21,390 nt of DNA from Pelargonium nanum (Eukaryota > Streptophyta > Magnoliopsida > Geraniales > Geraniaceae). The position numbers and the translations under genes are program-made. Positions 1-9,423 of this stretch are shown in pieces; position 1 is the first letter of the stretch, and each line of letters begins with the position of its first letter. The notes beneath the pieces are model-generated. The model searched no databases. It saw only the letters and a program-made list of their open reading frames with translations, and was not told the DNA's origin. Location: positions 1-21,390 of the forward strand of contig JAYMTF010001773.1 in assembly GCA_036897485.1 (NCBI GenBank), in the 5' to 3' direction.

Positions 1-19
1 ACCTTATTAATGGGTTAGC

Positions 20-44
20 CTAAGCCAAATAATCTTTGGCTTAG
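20..44. repeat. Short perfect hairpin outside the TIR element
   Basis: Two 10-base arms (20-29 and 35-44) are exact reverse complements around a 5-base loop. It lies just outside the TIR element that starts at 81. It could be the end of another element cut by the window edge or a chance hairpin. No function is inferred. Confidence 0.4.
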
Positions 45-55
45 AATCTTCAACC

Positions 56-80
56 TGTATATATATATATATAGATATAT
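56..80. repeat. TA-rich microsatellite and left target duplication
   Basis: An alternating T/A tract directly abuts the left terminus of the TIR element. The last nine bases (72-80, tagatatat) match 6425-6433 (tatatatat) beyond the right terminus with one mismatch. That fits a 9-bp target duplication of the Mutator type, but the simple-sequence context makes the match less convincing. Confidence 0.55.
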
Positions 81-198
81 GAGTAAGATGGAGGTTAATC
101 GACTCACCTAAGCTTAGGTAGTTAGGTGAGTCGAACTCTCAAAACTACGTAATTTTGAGAAAGTGATTAAATGAAATATCAAAACTACGTAGTTTTGA
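81..198 (+). repeat. Left terminal inverted repeat
   Basis: Pairs with 6316-6424 in reverse complement. It contains its own hairpin (arms at 100-111 and 122-133) and two palindromes centred on ACTACGTAGT: 140-157, and 180-197, the latter a perfect 18-base palindrome. A few extra bases near 119-126 relative to the right copy look like a small local duplication. Confidence 0.75.
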
Positions 199-405
199 CT
201 CAATAAATCAATATCCTAATTGATCATATTTCTCTTACTCCTCTACTAGCCGTCAACATATTCATTAGTTTTCCGGTAAGACACTTCCATTTTTTCGGTG
301 AAATCATCATTAATATCATCAAAATAAAAAATCATGATCACAAACATGTTCATGAATTTTAAGAAATTGTTCAATAAATAGATGTGCTTTGGTTTGTGTT
401 TATAA
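199..405. other. Interior of TIR element, left part; no gene
   Basis: AT-rich sequence between the left TIR and the LINE 3' tail. Around 228-256 it is loosely similar, in inverted orientation, to GA-rich sequence at about 6235-6265, so the inverted repeats may once have been longer. No ORF of interest. Confidence 0.5.
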
Positions 406-2127
406 TTTTTTTTTTGATAGTTAAGCGGTACCTTTTATATAGAAGCCAAAGTGGCTAAATAAGCATGAGACAGGACTCGATTTCCATGCAGAAAAAGAGA
501 TAGAATTACAAGAAAGTAAGCTATTACAAAGAGTTAAGCTAAAACTTTGAATCCTAGTAACCGTGTCCTGCAAGCTCGGGAACTCATGCCGAAAAACCAA
601 CATATTACGTGCCAACCAAATGTGCCAAAGGACCACTGCACAAAGAGCATCCCACACACGCTGCCCAGATTTGGATCCAGAAAAAAGAGAGCTCAAACCA
701 ACTAAAAGAGAGAACACATCAGCTGGAATAATTGATCGCACACCCCACCATGAAAACACAGCCATCCAAATTTGATGAGACCATGAACAACAAACCAACA
801 AATGAGAACAAGATTCAGATTCAACATCACACAATCTGCACATTCGGCTAATCGAGTCAGGCAGAACACCCCGGTTGGCAAGAAAGACCAAACAAGGCAC
901 ACTATTGAGCGCTGTAAGCCACGTGAAGCATTGCAATTTTGGCGGGATAATAGGCCTCCATATTAGTTTTGAGCAAGCGAAACGTATGTGGGGCAAGAGC
1001 GAATACAGAACGTTATAAGCTTGCTTAGTCGAAAACTTACCGAAACTCGCATGCGACCACACCAACCTGTCCGACGATTCACTTGAAGGAGAGGCCGCCA
1101 CAATAACTGAACAGAGGGTGTCCAGTGAATCGACTTCCCATCCCCGCGACTGCCGACGAAAAACGCTACCGCAATCAGACCTCAGCAACGTCACCATGAA
1201 AGCCACTGATCTGGACTTGAACAAGCACAATGAGTAAAGCCTGGGAAAAGATAGCTGGAGCGCTTGAGAACCGACCCAGATGTCCGTCCAAAACCGGACA
1301 TCCCTGCCATTCCCGACCGCCCAACGGAAACTCCCTGCCCCTATCATTTCAAGGAAGTCGGGCATGAGACGGAGGCCGAGCAGATCACGAACCACCGACG
1401 ACGGCCGAGTTGGGACCAGACCCTCCAAACTCCAAGCACCCGGACTCCACCCATACTTTTCACATAAAACTGACTTCCATAAAGAGTTCGGTTGAGTGAC
1501 AAACCTCCACCACCATTTTTCCAAAAGACTGACATTTGCGAGATGTAATTGACGTATTTCGAGCCCCACGTGTAGCTTGCGCTAGGTAACTACTGACCAA
1601 CGGACCTTGCAAAGCCCGCGTGAGGGAGAGGAACCAGACCACAAAAAGCGCCTTTCAATAGCCTCAAGAGAAGAGATGACCTTTTGGGAGCTTTAAACAA
1701 TGACATATAAAACAATGACAAAGAGGTTAGGACGGACCTAATGAGAGTGACACGCCCACCCAGCGAGATGTATTTGGTTTGCCAGAGTGCCAGTCGCTTT
1801 CAGAATCTGTCAATAATACCAGACCAAGTACTAACCTTGCGAGGACTACAACCCAATTTGAAACCGAGATAAGTGATTGGGAAAGAACTAAGCCGACAAC
1901 CCATAGAACTGGCCAGAGCAGCTGCTGCCTCACTTGCAATATTTATCCCGATTAAGCTTGATTTTTTGAAATTAATTGACAAACCTTAGACAAACTCAAA
2001 ACAGTGAAGCACATCCTTGATGTTTTTAATGGAGGTGGCTGAAGACCGAGAAACATCCAGAAAAAGGATAGTGTCGTCTGCGAACTGAAGGTGTGAGACC
2101 GATGCAGAACCCATTGAGATGCCCGAG

Positions 2128-2137
2128 AACCGACCTT
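2128..2137. repeat. SINE target-site duplication, left copy
   Basis: AACCGACCTT, identical to 2278-2287. Its last two bases merge with the SINE's terminal T run, so the boundary is ambiguous by one or two bases. Confidence 0.85.
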
Positions 2138-2277
2138 TTTTTTAAATTGAGCTACACAACAGGGGGTAGTTCTCCCCTTTTAACCCAAACCCCGCCCGCC
2201 CGACGCAATGAGATTTGAACCCACGACCTTCTACATGGAGATGTGTGTCTTGACCATTGCGCCACCCCCTAGGAGGC
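2136..2277 (-). mobile_element. tRNA-derived SINE inserted in the LINE
   Basis: On the minus strand a Pol III promoter is visible: box A-like TGGCGCAATGG (2264-2254) and box B-like GGTTCAAATCT (2221-2211), about 32 bases apart as in tRNAs. A GC-rich body follows, then AATTT and a run of eight A (plus-strand T run 2136-2143). The ten bases AACCGACCTT occur exactly on both sides (2128-2137 and 2278-2287), a target duplication expected for LINE-driven insertion. Length is about 140 bp, usual for a plant SINE. I cannot name the family. Confidence 0.88.
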
Positions 2278-2287
2278 AACCGACCTT
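2278..2287. repeat. SINE target-site duplication, right copy
   Basis: AACCGACCTT, identical to 2128-2137, directly flanking the SINE 5' end (minus strand). It belongs to the LINE ORF2 sequence that was duplicated. Confidence 0.85.
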
Positions 2288-4243
2288 GCCTTTCGACCTA
2301 TCAAGTAAGAGATGCAGCGCTTCAGCTACTATAATAAATAAGAACTGAGACAAAGGGCAGCCTTGCGTAACACCCTGCGAGACGCAAAAATCATTCAAAG
2401 GAGAGCCATTCACCAGGACAGAAATATGGGAAGAAAGAAGACTCGAAATCCAAAGTCTAAATTTCGGGCCGAACCTTATGGAGGATAAGCAGAAATCAAT
2501 GAATGACCAATCGACCCGATCAAAAGCCTGCCGGAAATCAAGCTTTATCACAACTGACGGAGTTCGTCGGGTACGAGCATAATGAATCACCTCACCCGCA
2601 ATAAGGATGATATCCAATATTTGACGGTCCGAAATAAAGGAACTTTGCACGTCACTAATGAGACCCATAATAAATGGTTTTAAGCGAAGAGCGAGCAATT
2701 TCGCAATGATCTTATAGGGCGCTGACACCAAAATAATAGGCCTAAAATCATTTAAGCCTTGAGGTGATTGAACTTTTGGGATTAAGGCTAAGAAAGCGGA
2801 ATTGAGACCATTTCCAATGGATCCCGTGTCGAGAAAATCCTGAACAAAAGCGAGAACATATGCCTGAACTATCTCCCAGCAAGACTAAAAAAATAGCATA
2901 CTAAACCCGTCTGGCCCTGGAGCACGAGATCCGTCACAACTGAAGACAACCGAACGAAGCTCCTCAATGGTGACAGGCTTCTCTAAAGCCGAGCCTGCAT
3001 GTGCTGGCAATTGTTTGAAGCCGAGACCATGCAACAATGTCTACGGAAACCGGACGAAGAGAACCTGTTTTTAAAGTACCCACGTGCCAACTCCTTGACC
3101 AATTCAGGATTCGTGACCCACATATCCGAGTTTATTAGACCTGAAATCCGATTTTGAGCCTGACGTACTGAAGCGACACGATGAAAATAAACTGTATTCC
3201 TGTCACCTTCCTGTAACCATCGAACCCGAGATTTTTGCTTCCAGAATGATGATAAATCGCGTGAGGCCTTGTGGAGCTCCAAAACTAAGCTTGCCCGACG
3301 CTCAATGTCGGCTAGGCTTAACCCGTCCTCCGCCAGGACATCCAGATCATCCACTGCTTTTTCTAACAAATGCACATTATTTTTCAAGTGCCCAAAAACT
3401 TCCACATTCCAAACCTTAAGGATTGATTTAATATTACGCAATTTCATCCAAAGCCTAAAGCATGTCCGGCTCTGCACTGAGTAGGAGTGCCAAGCATTCG
3501 AAACTGTGTCGAGGAAGGAGTCATGAGAGACCCAACAATTCAAAAACTTTAAGGCCCCAATCCGGAACTTCCTTGGAGAGAAACACGGGACAATGGTCCG
3601 AACAACCTCGGGCTAAATCGATTTGAGTAAGATTACCGATGGAGGTGGGCCAGTCCGCAGAAACTAGAATTCGGTCCAACCTGCTTGCAACCCCATTGGG
3701 TCCGTACCATGTAAAGGATCTGCCTGGGAGTGGAAGGTCGATAAGCTTGCAATCATAGATGAAGGCATTAAATTCCGCAATACCAAGCCAAAGAGGTTGC
3801 ACCACTGGTTCTTTTCGAAACATCACACACAGCGTTGAAATCGCCTGCGACAATACAAGGTAGTGACGAGCTAGCAATGGTTGTCCGAATACGAGCCCAA
3901 AGCGCGGATTTTTCCGGTTCCGTGCATGGCGCGTAAACATTAATTAAGACACAACGACAGTCAAAAACCTCCCAAAAGCCCTTAAGAACAATAAAATTCG
4001 GGTCGAAATCTGATGATTCCATAACGAAAGAAGCTGAATCCCACAACGTTACAAAACCTCCTGACTGACCCAAAGATGGCGAGAAAACAAATTGCACAGC
4101 CGAAAAGTTCCAAAAACTTTTACAAAAACGGCGACACAGACTGGAGCTTACTTTCCTGAAGAAAAACAACATAAGGCCTAATCTTCCTGATGAGAGACCG
4201 CACTCGGTCCCTCTTGTGCTACGCCGACGCACCCCGAATATTC

Positions 4244-5942
4244 CTAGAGAGTAAGGGCATGATGGTGGTCGGCGCTAGCTATTGGGTTAGCGATGTGTTG
4301 AGCCGACTTCGATGAAGCGAAGCCACTCAACCACTTCTGCTTACTCACCTTGTGCCTTAGCGCCCACGATTTTTTAGAAATCCCAGAGCGCAGCGGTAGA
4401 ATCAACAGGAGAAACGAGAACTTTTTTCTCTTTAGGACGTTTGCCACGAACAGGCGGGACCTGCGCAAAGGTGGCGGAGCCTCTCACTTTGAACGGCCGT
4501 GGAAGGGGTTTTTTCGGCGGTAGAGTCTGACCAACGGATGGTTTTGGGCGTATTACAGTGGGGCGTCTGGCAGACTTATCAGCTAGAGTTTTATCACTGC
4601 TAGGAAACTCAGAAAGTAAAGCAGTCGGGTCAACTGCATGAGCATGACTAGCATGTTGGGAGTCAACCGGTTCGTTTGGGCTTGGCTCACTATCAATTGG
4701 CCCATTCACATCAGTGAGCCCCTTGTGCTCAGGGGTATTAGAAGCCGAATTCTCAAAATTGTTGCTATCATGGGATGCAACGACATCACCCTACATGCCT
4801 ACATTTGCATGATTTGGAGACCCCGGCTCCTCCGGGCTTCCCGACGGAGAAGGCCTGCTTGGCTCGGCAAAAGATGGCAAGTCCGAGTCATTGCACTCAT
4901 TTACTGCAATGTTGAATACAGAACTCCCTAGCTTTAGGTCAATAATGGAGGAGATATGAGTGAAAGATGTCTCATGAATCAAAACATGAACGTGCTCAAG
5001 ATCGGAGTCTGTCTCAAAAGATGGATGAACAAAGATGACCTCCCCAAACAGTTTGGAGACACTATGAATTGTGTTAGCGTGCCAAGCCTGAGTAGGAATA
5101 CCCTGAATTGTCAACCAACAGTACCTGCCTCCTCGTTTCTTAAACCGTGACCAATCCTGAAAGTGGCACAACCACTGCGATAGCCATTCCCAATTCGATT
5201 CTTTCATTGCTTTCCAGAGGCCCTCATCCGGGAAAGACAAGACAAAGACACGGTGCCCTAGTGAATGAATCGAAATGTCCACAATGCCTTCTGACGCCAA
5301 AGTTTCAAACAGGAAGTTTGCAGTTATCGGAGCTCCCAATACAGCCAAGACACACCACCTGAGTTTATTTGTAATAGTACGAGACATAAACCCTAAACAA
5401 TGTTTACGTACCTGAACGGTGGGGCGAGGCGGAACAAGGGACGAGGAAGTCGCTGAAACAGTCCTGATGGGAGGGCCAGGAGCAGGCAAAGACAATTGTG
5501 ACGAGGACCGACCACTTATTGCCCAATCCACGATCAAACGATACTCAAGAAGAGATGTGCCATCAAAAGCACGCAGAACCCTAACTGCGTCTGAATGACT
5601 AGCAAAGGAAACAAAACCATATTTGCTGCCAGATCTGGCTGCAGATCGCGGGGCATGGCAGTGAACGACATCGGCGTGTCTCCCAATGATATTCTCAAGC
5701 CAACGGTACGTCATACGAGGCGGAAGATTCCCAAAATAGAGAGTGTGACGTGATCGTTGACCGATAGAGGGTTGCCGAAGGCGGCGCTGGGCCACGGGAG
5801 ACTGCTGCCAGTTGGGAGCAACAGATTGTGAACGACGATCACGACCACGAGCGGTTTCGACCGGCGGCTGACAACGATCCCTGGCTTGCAAATTGCGGCG
5901 GTTAGGGTCTCCCCCACGGGAGAGCTGCTGCTGACGTGGCAT
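4244..5942 (-). pseudogene. LINE ORF1 (RRM plus DUF4283-like RNA-binding protein), disrupted
   Basis: Starts at the minus-strand ATG at 5942 (MPRQQQLSRGG); an upstream in-frame ATG at 5966 is less likely. A basic, Arg-rich N-terminus is followed by an RRM with RNP2-like LYFGNL and RNP1-like KYGFVSFAS. A Ser/Pro linker leads to a DUF4283-like region with WLSQWLCHFQDW and RYCWLTIQGIPTQAWH, then a Pro/Lys-rich tail. An in-frame TAG at 4793-4791 interrupts it; the same frame stays open to 4374, so this may be a single point mutation. Near 4390 the coding potential shifts frame and continues (ISKKSWALRHKVSKQKW) to a stop at 4244, overlapping the ORF2 start. The protein would chaperone LINE RNA in the RNP. 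No CCHC zinc knuckle was seen. Confidence 0.85.
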
Positions 5943-5966
5943 TATTTTCAATGAAAAAAATTTCAA

Positions 5967-6315
5967 TGTTGATTTAGTAATTGGACAAGATAGAGAGTCA
6001 TGATATCGGGAAAAATAAAAGTGCTCTCCTGCATCTAGAGATTGTTAATTTCATGTTTGCATTGTTGCTTCACTTGCATTTGAAATGTTTTTTTTTAAAA
6101 AAAAAATTCATGCTTGCAAACTTGATTATAAATGGGTTTAAGAAAAACAAAACTGGAAATAGAGCAAAATTATATGGATGTTGTTAATTGCGTATACACA
6201 TATGTTAATATGGAGGTTGTAGAGGTAGTGACCGGCGGCTGTAGTGGAGAGGTGGAGAAGAAGATAGGTTGGGTGGAAGGAGGAAAAATAATATTTAGTT
6301 TTTTTTTTTATCTTT
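5967..6315. other. Interior of TIR element, right part; no gene
   Basis: Sequence between the LINE 5' region and the right TIR. It holds an A/T palindromic run (near 6091-6111) and a GA-rich stretch (6210-6290). Short plus-strand ORFs here show no domain-like composition and are not called. The LINE 5' untranslated region may occupy the first part, but no boundary is visible. Confidence 0.5.
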
Positions 6316-6424
6316 CAAAACTACGCAATTTTGATTTGCACAATAGTCACTTACTCAAAACCACATAGTCTTGAGAGTTCGACTTACCTAAGTTTAGGTG
6401 AGTCGACTCACCCCCATTTTACAC
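6316..6424 (-). repeat. Right terminal inverted repeat
   Basis: Reverse complement matches 81-198 block by block: terminal GTGTAAAATGG, then CGACTCACCTAAACTTAGG, then GTCGAACTCTCAA, then two diverged ACTACGTAGT palindromes (6356-6373 and 6316-6333). Its inner hairpin (6380-6405) pairs CGACTTACCTAA with TTAGGTGAGTCG, with one mismatch. Confidence 0.75.
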
Positions 6425-6433
6425 TATATATAT

Positions 6434-6547
6434 AAACTAAAACTACGTAGTATTGATTAGTGATGAGTTAATTAATGTATTAAACTACGTAGTTTTAAGC
6501 AAAACTGATATAAATCTTATAACAGTCAACTGATGCCCATTTTACTC
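6434..6547 (-). repeat. Second, outer terminus of the same TIR family
   Basis: Just beyond the right TIR there is another inward-facing end: reverse complement from 6547 reads GAGTAAAATGGGCATCAG, similar to the left end at 81. It carries two more ACTACGTAGT palindromes (6438-6455 and 6480-6497). This may be a solo or truncated end of a related element, or the true right border of a larger composite. Confidence 0.5.
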
Positions 6548-8330
6548 TATTTATAAATATAATTGAGCATGTGTTTACACCAAATCTAAATCTTTATTGA
6601 GTATACGACGGGGTTTCGAGTAAGCTCCACATATATGGGCCTAATGCAACTTAAGAAAACATCCTATTATTTGTTGGTACGTTGTCTATGAATCGATCAC
6701 GAGGAGTGAGAACCAAATCCGAAACCAACATAAATAAATAAAAGGGATTAGGTTAGGTTTGGCTTGTGACTTAGGCCAGAGAAGAGGGCCAAAGTTTGGT
6801 AGCGCTAATTATGGTTGGTATGGAAAAGTAGTAGTGTTAAATAATAATTATCATCATTAGACAGACAATAAGTCGCTTAAGTGTAGTCACCTACCAAATT
6901 CCTATTCCTATTCTATTCTATTCCTACCCACCAAAACCAATCCATCCCTTAATTATAGTTTTATTAATTACCTATTAGTTTATCCATCATTTCATATTCT
7001 CTTTTGCTTACAAAAATCATCTCTCATCATCTCCACGCGGTCTCCTACTTCTTAAGGAATCTTGCCTTACCAAATTTAATATAGGGTTATTACTATTTCG
7101 AAAAATATATAAGATTGATTTTGCTTATGTACTTCAACTTTGATTTTACGGCTAATTACGAATATATACCTTATTTTATATCTCTTTTGTACTTCACTAT
7201 CTCATGTTTTAACTACTCTATGTTATAAATTTTTACATTCATACAAGAGCTAGTTTAGCTATCCACCATAATTACTAGGCTGCAAGATCTTCCATCACCC
7301 CAATTATTATCCACAACCTTCGATATGTGAACGGAGGCGACTAACACGGCAATAACATGCTTTTGTGGTGACGTAGCAGCTTGCGTGGAAGATATTTGTG
7401 ACGTGACGGTGCTTGACTTGCTATTAAAGATTAACAAGGTTAAAAAAAAAATAAAAAAGTTTAAGGGCCAAAACTAGAGGCTAAACAAGGCAGTGACTAC
7501 GAATTTGTCTGATCCAATACGAGTTGTATTTTTGCATGACAAATTTGATCTGATCGAAAAATTGATCAGATCATATCAATTTTAGGTCGGATTGAATTGC
7601 GGATGTCTACGAGGTCTGATCCAAAATTGTCAGCTCTAATTGTTGTGATGTATTTTATATTCGCATTTTTAGTTGTTCAAATAAATTTTAATCAATAAGT
7701 TGATTGTGTTATTATTATTTTATATAAATAAATGTAATTATTTTTTAATGAAAAACTAACTAAGAATATATATGTTCTAAATTGGTATAATATACTTCAA
7801 TCAATCGTATACCAAACTGAATAATAATTTTTTTGCATACCAAAATAAACAAATGAAATTCTCAAAAATACTAAAAACATTTATCCCTAGCACCTATCAA
7901 ATGATTCAAATCAAAACTCCAAAATTGATTGGTTGACATGAACACAATGAAAGTGAGATCCAAGCATACAAGAAAAAGAAATGGGCAGCCTATTTATTTT
8001 ATTTGTGTGTTGGGTCACCCAAACCAAAATAGAATATCAACCACACCATGAGGTTCATGACCACATTACGTATACACACACACTTACATCATCCATCCGT
8101 TTCGTTTCCGTTATACCAAAGTGTCATTTTCGTGAATACTCACCTCTGCCATGTCCCCATCAGTCAAAATACCAGACCTCGTATCCGCTCCACGCGCCAG
8201 CTCATGAGAGGGCGAGTGGGGCCCAGCGCGTGGGCTCACTTTTTACTGTTTGACCGGACACATTTTTGGCAGAGCACAAGGTGACATGATGAGGTAAAGG
8301 AAAAATGGAACACAAATAAGTAGAATTCAT
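6548..8330. other. Intergenic, AT-rich; no gene recognised
   Basis: Nothing here resembles a coding gene or a known RNA. An inverted repeat with perfect 10-base arms (7546-7555 and 7564-7573) and an A-rich run (7442-7459) are the only local structures. A GC-richer patch near 8185-8240 is part of the probable upstream region of the SCAB1-type gene. Short ORFs in this stretch overlap in several frames and look random. Confidence 0.6.
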
Positions 8331-8416
8331 TGTAGCTTTGTAACAAGTTGTTGAAGACATTACAGAGAAGAGAGAGAGAGAGTTAGAGAGAGAGAGGTCC
8401 CTCCTCTCTCCCCCAC

Positions 8417-8450
8417 AGACATTAGACATTAGACATTAGACATTAGACAT
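8417..8450 (+). repeat. Tandem repeat (AGACATT)x4.9 in leader
   Basis: Four exact copies of the 7-base unit plus six bases of a fifth. It lies in the probable 5' leader exon and is likely length-polymorphic among related plants. Confidence 0.95.
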
Positions 8451-8481
8451 AGCCTTTTCTTTTCTTTCTTTTCCTTTTAGA

Positions 8482-8513
8482 AAAGCAAAGCAAAGCAAAG
8501 CAATGCAATGCAA
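8482..8513 (+). repeat. Tandem repeat (AAAGC)n/(AATGC)n in leader
   Basis: Four AAAGC units are followed by two AATGC units. The AATGC variant creates two ATG triplets (8503 and 8508), which open the upstream ORFs of the leader. Confidence 0.9.
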
Positions 8514-8660
8514 ACCCATCTCTTCTCTTTAGATTCTTCTCCTTCTCTGCTTCTTTTTCTCATTAGCCACCATAGCATCCTCTTCTTTCTCTCTCATCCT
8601 TCTTCCATCTCCAACCTGCTGCTGCTCTCAAACTTGATCATGTGCCCCTACTGTTTTTAA
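8508..8660 (+). other. Upstream ORF, 50 codons, in the leader
   Basis: ATG at 8508 opens a 50-codon frame (MQTHLFSLDSS...) ending at TAA 8658-8660, wholly within the probable leader exon. The peptide is rich in Leu, Ser and Phe, which the pyrimidine-rich leader would give by itself, so selection on the peptide is not shown. A 9-codon ORF from 8503 to 8532 overlaps it in another frame. If transcription starts upstream of 8503, both would be met before the main start at 9424 and could lower translation. Confidence 0.4.
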
Positions 8661-8707
8661 TAGTTTTTATCTGCTTTTTTGCTCCCACATTCATTGTCTT
8701 TTCATCT

Positions 8708-9405
8708 GTAAGTTCCCTGTTTTCTTCACATTTCTTCATCTGGGTTTTTGCTCATTCTTGTTATATGCATGTATGATGGGGAATTTGTTGGCTCTTGAGA
8801 TAGTGTGTAATGTGGGTTGGCATGTTCTTAGGCATTTAGGTGAAAAGTTGAAATTTTTACTATTTCATGTTTTGGGGAAGAGATTGGAAAAGACTCCTCC
8901 TTCCTCATTTTAGGTTGGTTAGAAACAATTTCTGTTTTGTCAATCTATTTTTTCATTACCTGCTGTGGTGTATTGGTACCTCTTTTTTGTTCTCTACATA
9001 AGTTCCATATTACTAAACATTGTGTTTTTGAGAAGAGTATAAATGATTTGGTTGGATATTTTGGAGTTTTGTTGAAAATAGGTATTATATATGATAACGG
9101 CACTTGATCACTGGCATCACCTACATCATATATGTAGAGAGAGAATGATTCAGTTGAGTTTTGGTCTTGTTGGAATTCGGTTATTAGTACCAACCCTATT
9201 CTCCTGCTCTTTCTCTTAGGTTAAGTGCCAGATCTGTTAACCAAGGGAGATGAATTAGTTCTTTAGTATCCAGAAAAGATGTGGCAACCTTAAAACAATC
9301 TGTACTATAAGATGTGGTAACTTGAGAGTTTGGAAAGAAAAATGATATACTGTTAGAATGCTTTGATGTTCCTCTTAGACTATTGTTTGTGTTTCTGATG
9401 TGCAG
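8708..9405 (+). other. 5' leader intron of the SCAB1-type gene
   Basis: Donor GTAAGTT at 8708 and acceptor TGATGTGCAG ending at 9405 bound a T-rich 698-base interval. Splicing places 18 untranslated bases before ATG 9424. Leader introns of this size often raise expression of plant cytoskeletal genes; whether this one does is inference. Confidence 0.7.
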
Positions 9406-9423
9406 AGAATCTGATCCGAGCTA

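Larger units (their letters stand above)
421..4260 (-). pseudogene. LINE ORF2 (endonuclease, reverse transcriptase, zf-RVT), disrupted
   Basis: Begins at ATG 4260 (MPLLSRNIRGASA). Endonuclease signs in order: NIRG, VVFLQESKL, NVYAP, GDFNAV, RSFTWYGPNG..RLDRIL, and SDHCPV near 3590. The linker holds KSRVRWLQEGDRNTVYFHR (near 3230). Reverse transcriptase signs are LIPKVQSP..DFRPI (near 2780), motif A KLDFRQAFDRVDW (near 2540), motif B TQGCPLSQFLF (near 2370) and motif C FADDTILF (2084-2061). The C-terminal domain (421-1569) has the WWWRF..LW block, DIWVG and a zinc-binding C-x2-C..H-x4-C pattern. Breaks: TAG at codon 14 (4221-4219), a TAA soon after, frameshifts near 3930, 3530, 2750 and 1600, a TAA after FEFV near 1987, and a SINE between motifs B and C. 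Both catalytic Asp of motif C remain. This once supplied target-primed reverse transcription. Confidence 0.88.
406..5966 (-). mobile_element. L1-type LINE, RRM-containing ORF1 clade, degenerate, minus strand
   Basis: Reading the minus strand: ORF1 (about 5942-4244) with an RNA recognition motif; ORF2 (from ATG 4260) with AP-type endonuclease, reverse transcriptase and C-terminal zinc-binding domain (to 421); then a tail of ten A (plus-strand T run 406-415). The 5.5 kb span and domain order fit a nearly full-length plant L1. An RRM in ORF1 is known from the BNR-type L1 sub-clade first described in beet. Several stops and frameshifts in ORF2, one in-frame stop in ORF1 and a SINE insertion make it non-autonomous now. 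I could not find a clear target duplication; the exact 5' end is uncertain and may lie a little beyond 5966. Confidence 0.9.
81..6424. mobile_element. Mutator-like (MULE/TIR) non-autonomous element, carrier of a nested LINE
   Basis: The left end reads inward GAGTAAGATGG (from 81) and the right end, reverse-complemented, reads GTGTAAAATGG (from 6424). Behind these the two ends stay similar for over 100 bases: both carry a CGACTCACCTAA block, a GTCGAACTCTCAA block and palindromic ACTACGTAGT blocks. Nine-base flanks (72-80 and 6425-6433) match except for one base, as expected for Mutator-superfamily insertions. No transposase is visible between the ends; the bulk is a LINE inserted later (about 406-5966). 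Without the LINE the carrier would be only about 0.8 kb, so it was probably a short non-autonomous element. The superfamily call rests on end sequence, long TIRs and duplication length, and is inference. Confidence 0.65.
8340..8707 (+). other. Probable non-coding first exon (5' leader) of the SCAB1-type gene
   Basis: A pyrimidine-rich stretch (8455-8640), typical of plant 5' leaders, ends at a strong donor (TCT|GTAAGT at 8707/8708). It would join an acceptor 18 bases before the SCAB1-type start codon. The transcription start is not visible; 8340 is a guess based on the change in composition. The exon contains an AG repeat (8364-8396), a 7-base tandem repeat and a 5-base tandem repeat, plus small upstream ORFs. 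Confidence 0.6.

Noticed and set aside
2211-2264. A functional tRNA gene on the minus strand
   Set aside because: Box A and box B are present, but no complete acceptor stem is formed, and the A tail and target duplication show a SINE.
4638-5362. Plus-strand ORFs of 64-97 aa
   Set aside because: They are antisense to LINE ORF1, which has clear RRM and DUF4283-like motifs on the minus strand.
5981-6368. Plus-strand ORFs of 68 and 78 aa beside the LINE
   Set aside because: They overlap TE interior and a TIR, have low-complexity composition and no recognisable motif.
7255-7437. 60-aa minus-strand ORF next to an A-rich run, considered as a processed retrocopy
   Set aside because: The A-rich run is on the wrong side for a minus-strand insert, no clean target duplication was found, and the peptide is not recognised.
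7546-7573. Perfect 10-base inverted repeat as a possible terminator or miRNA precursor
   Set aside because: The arms are too short for a miRNA precursor and the simple GATC-rich composition makes chance or an old repeat more likely.
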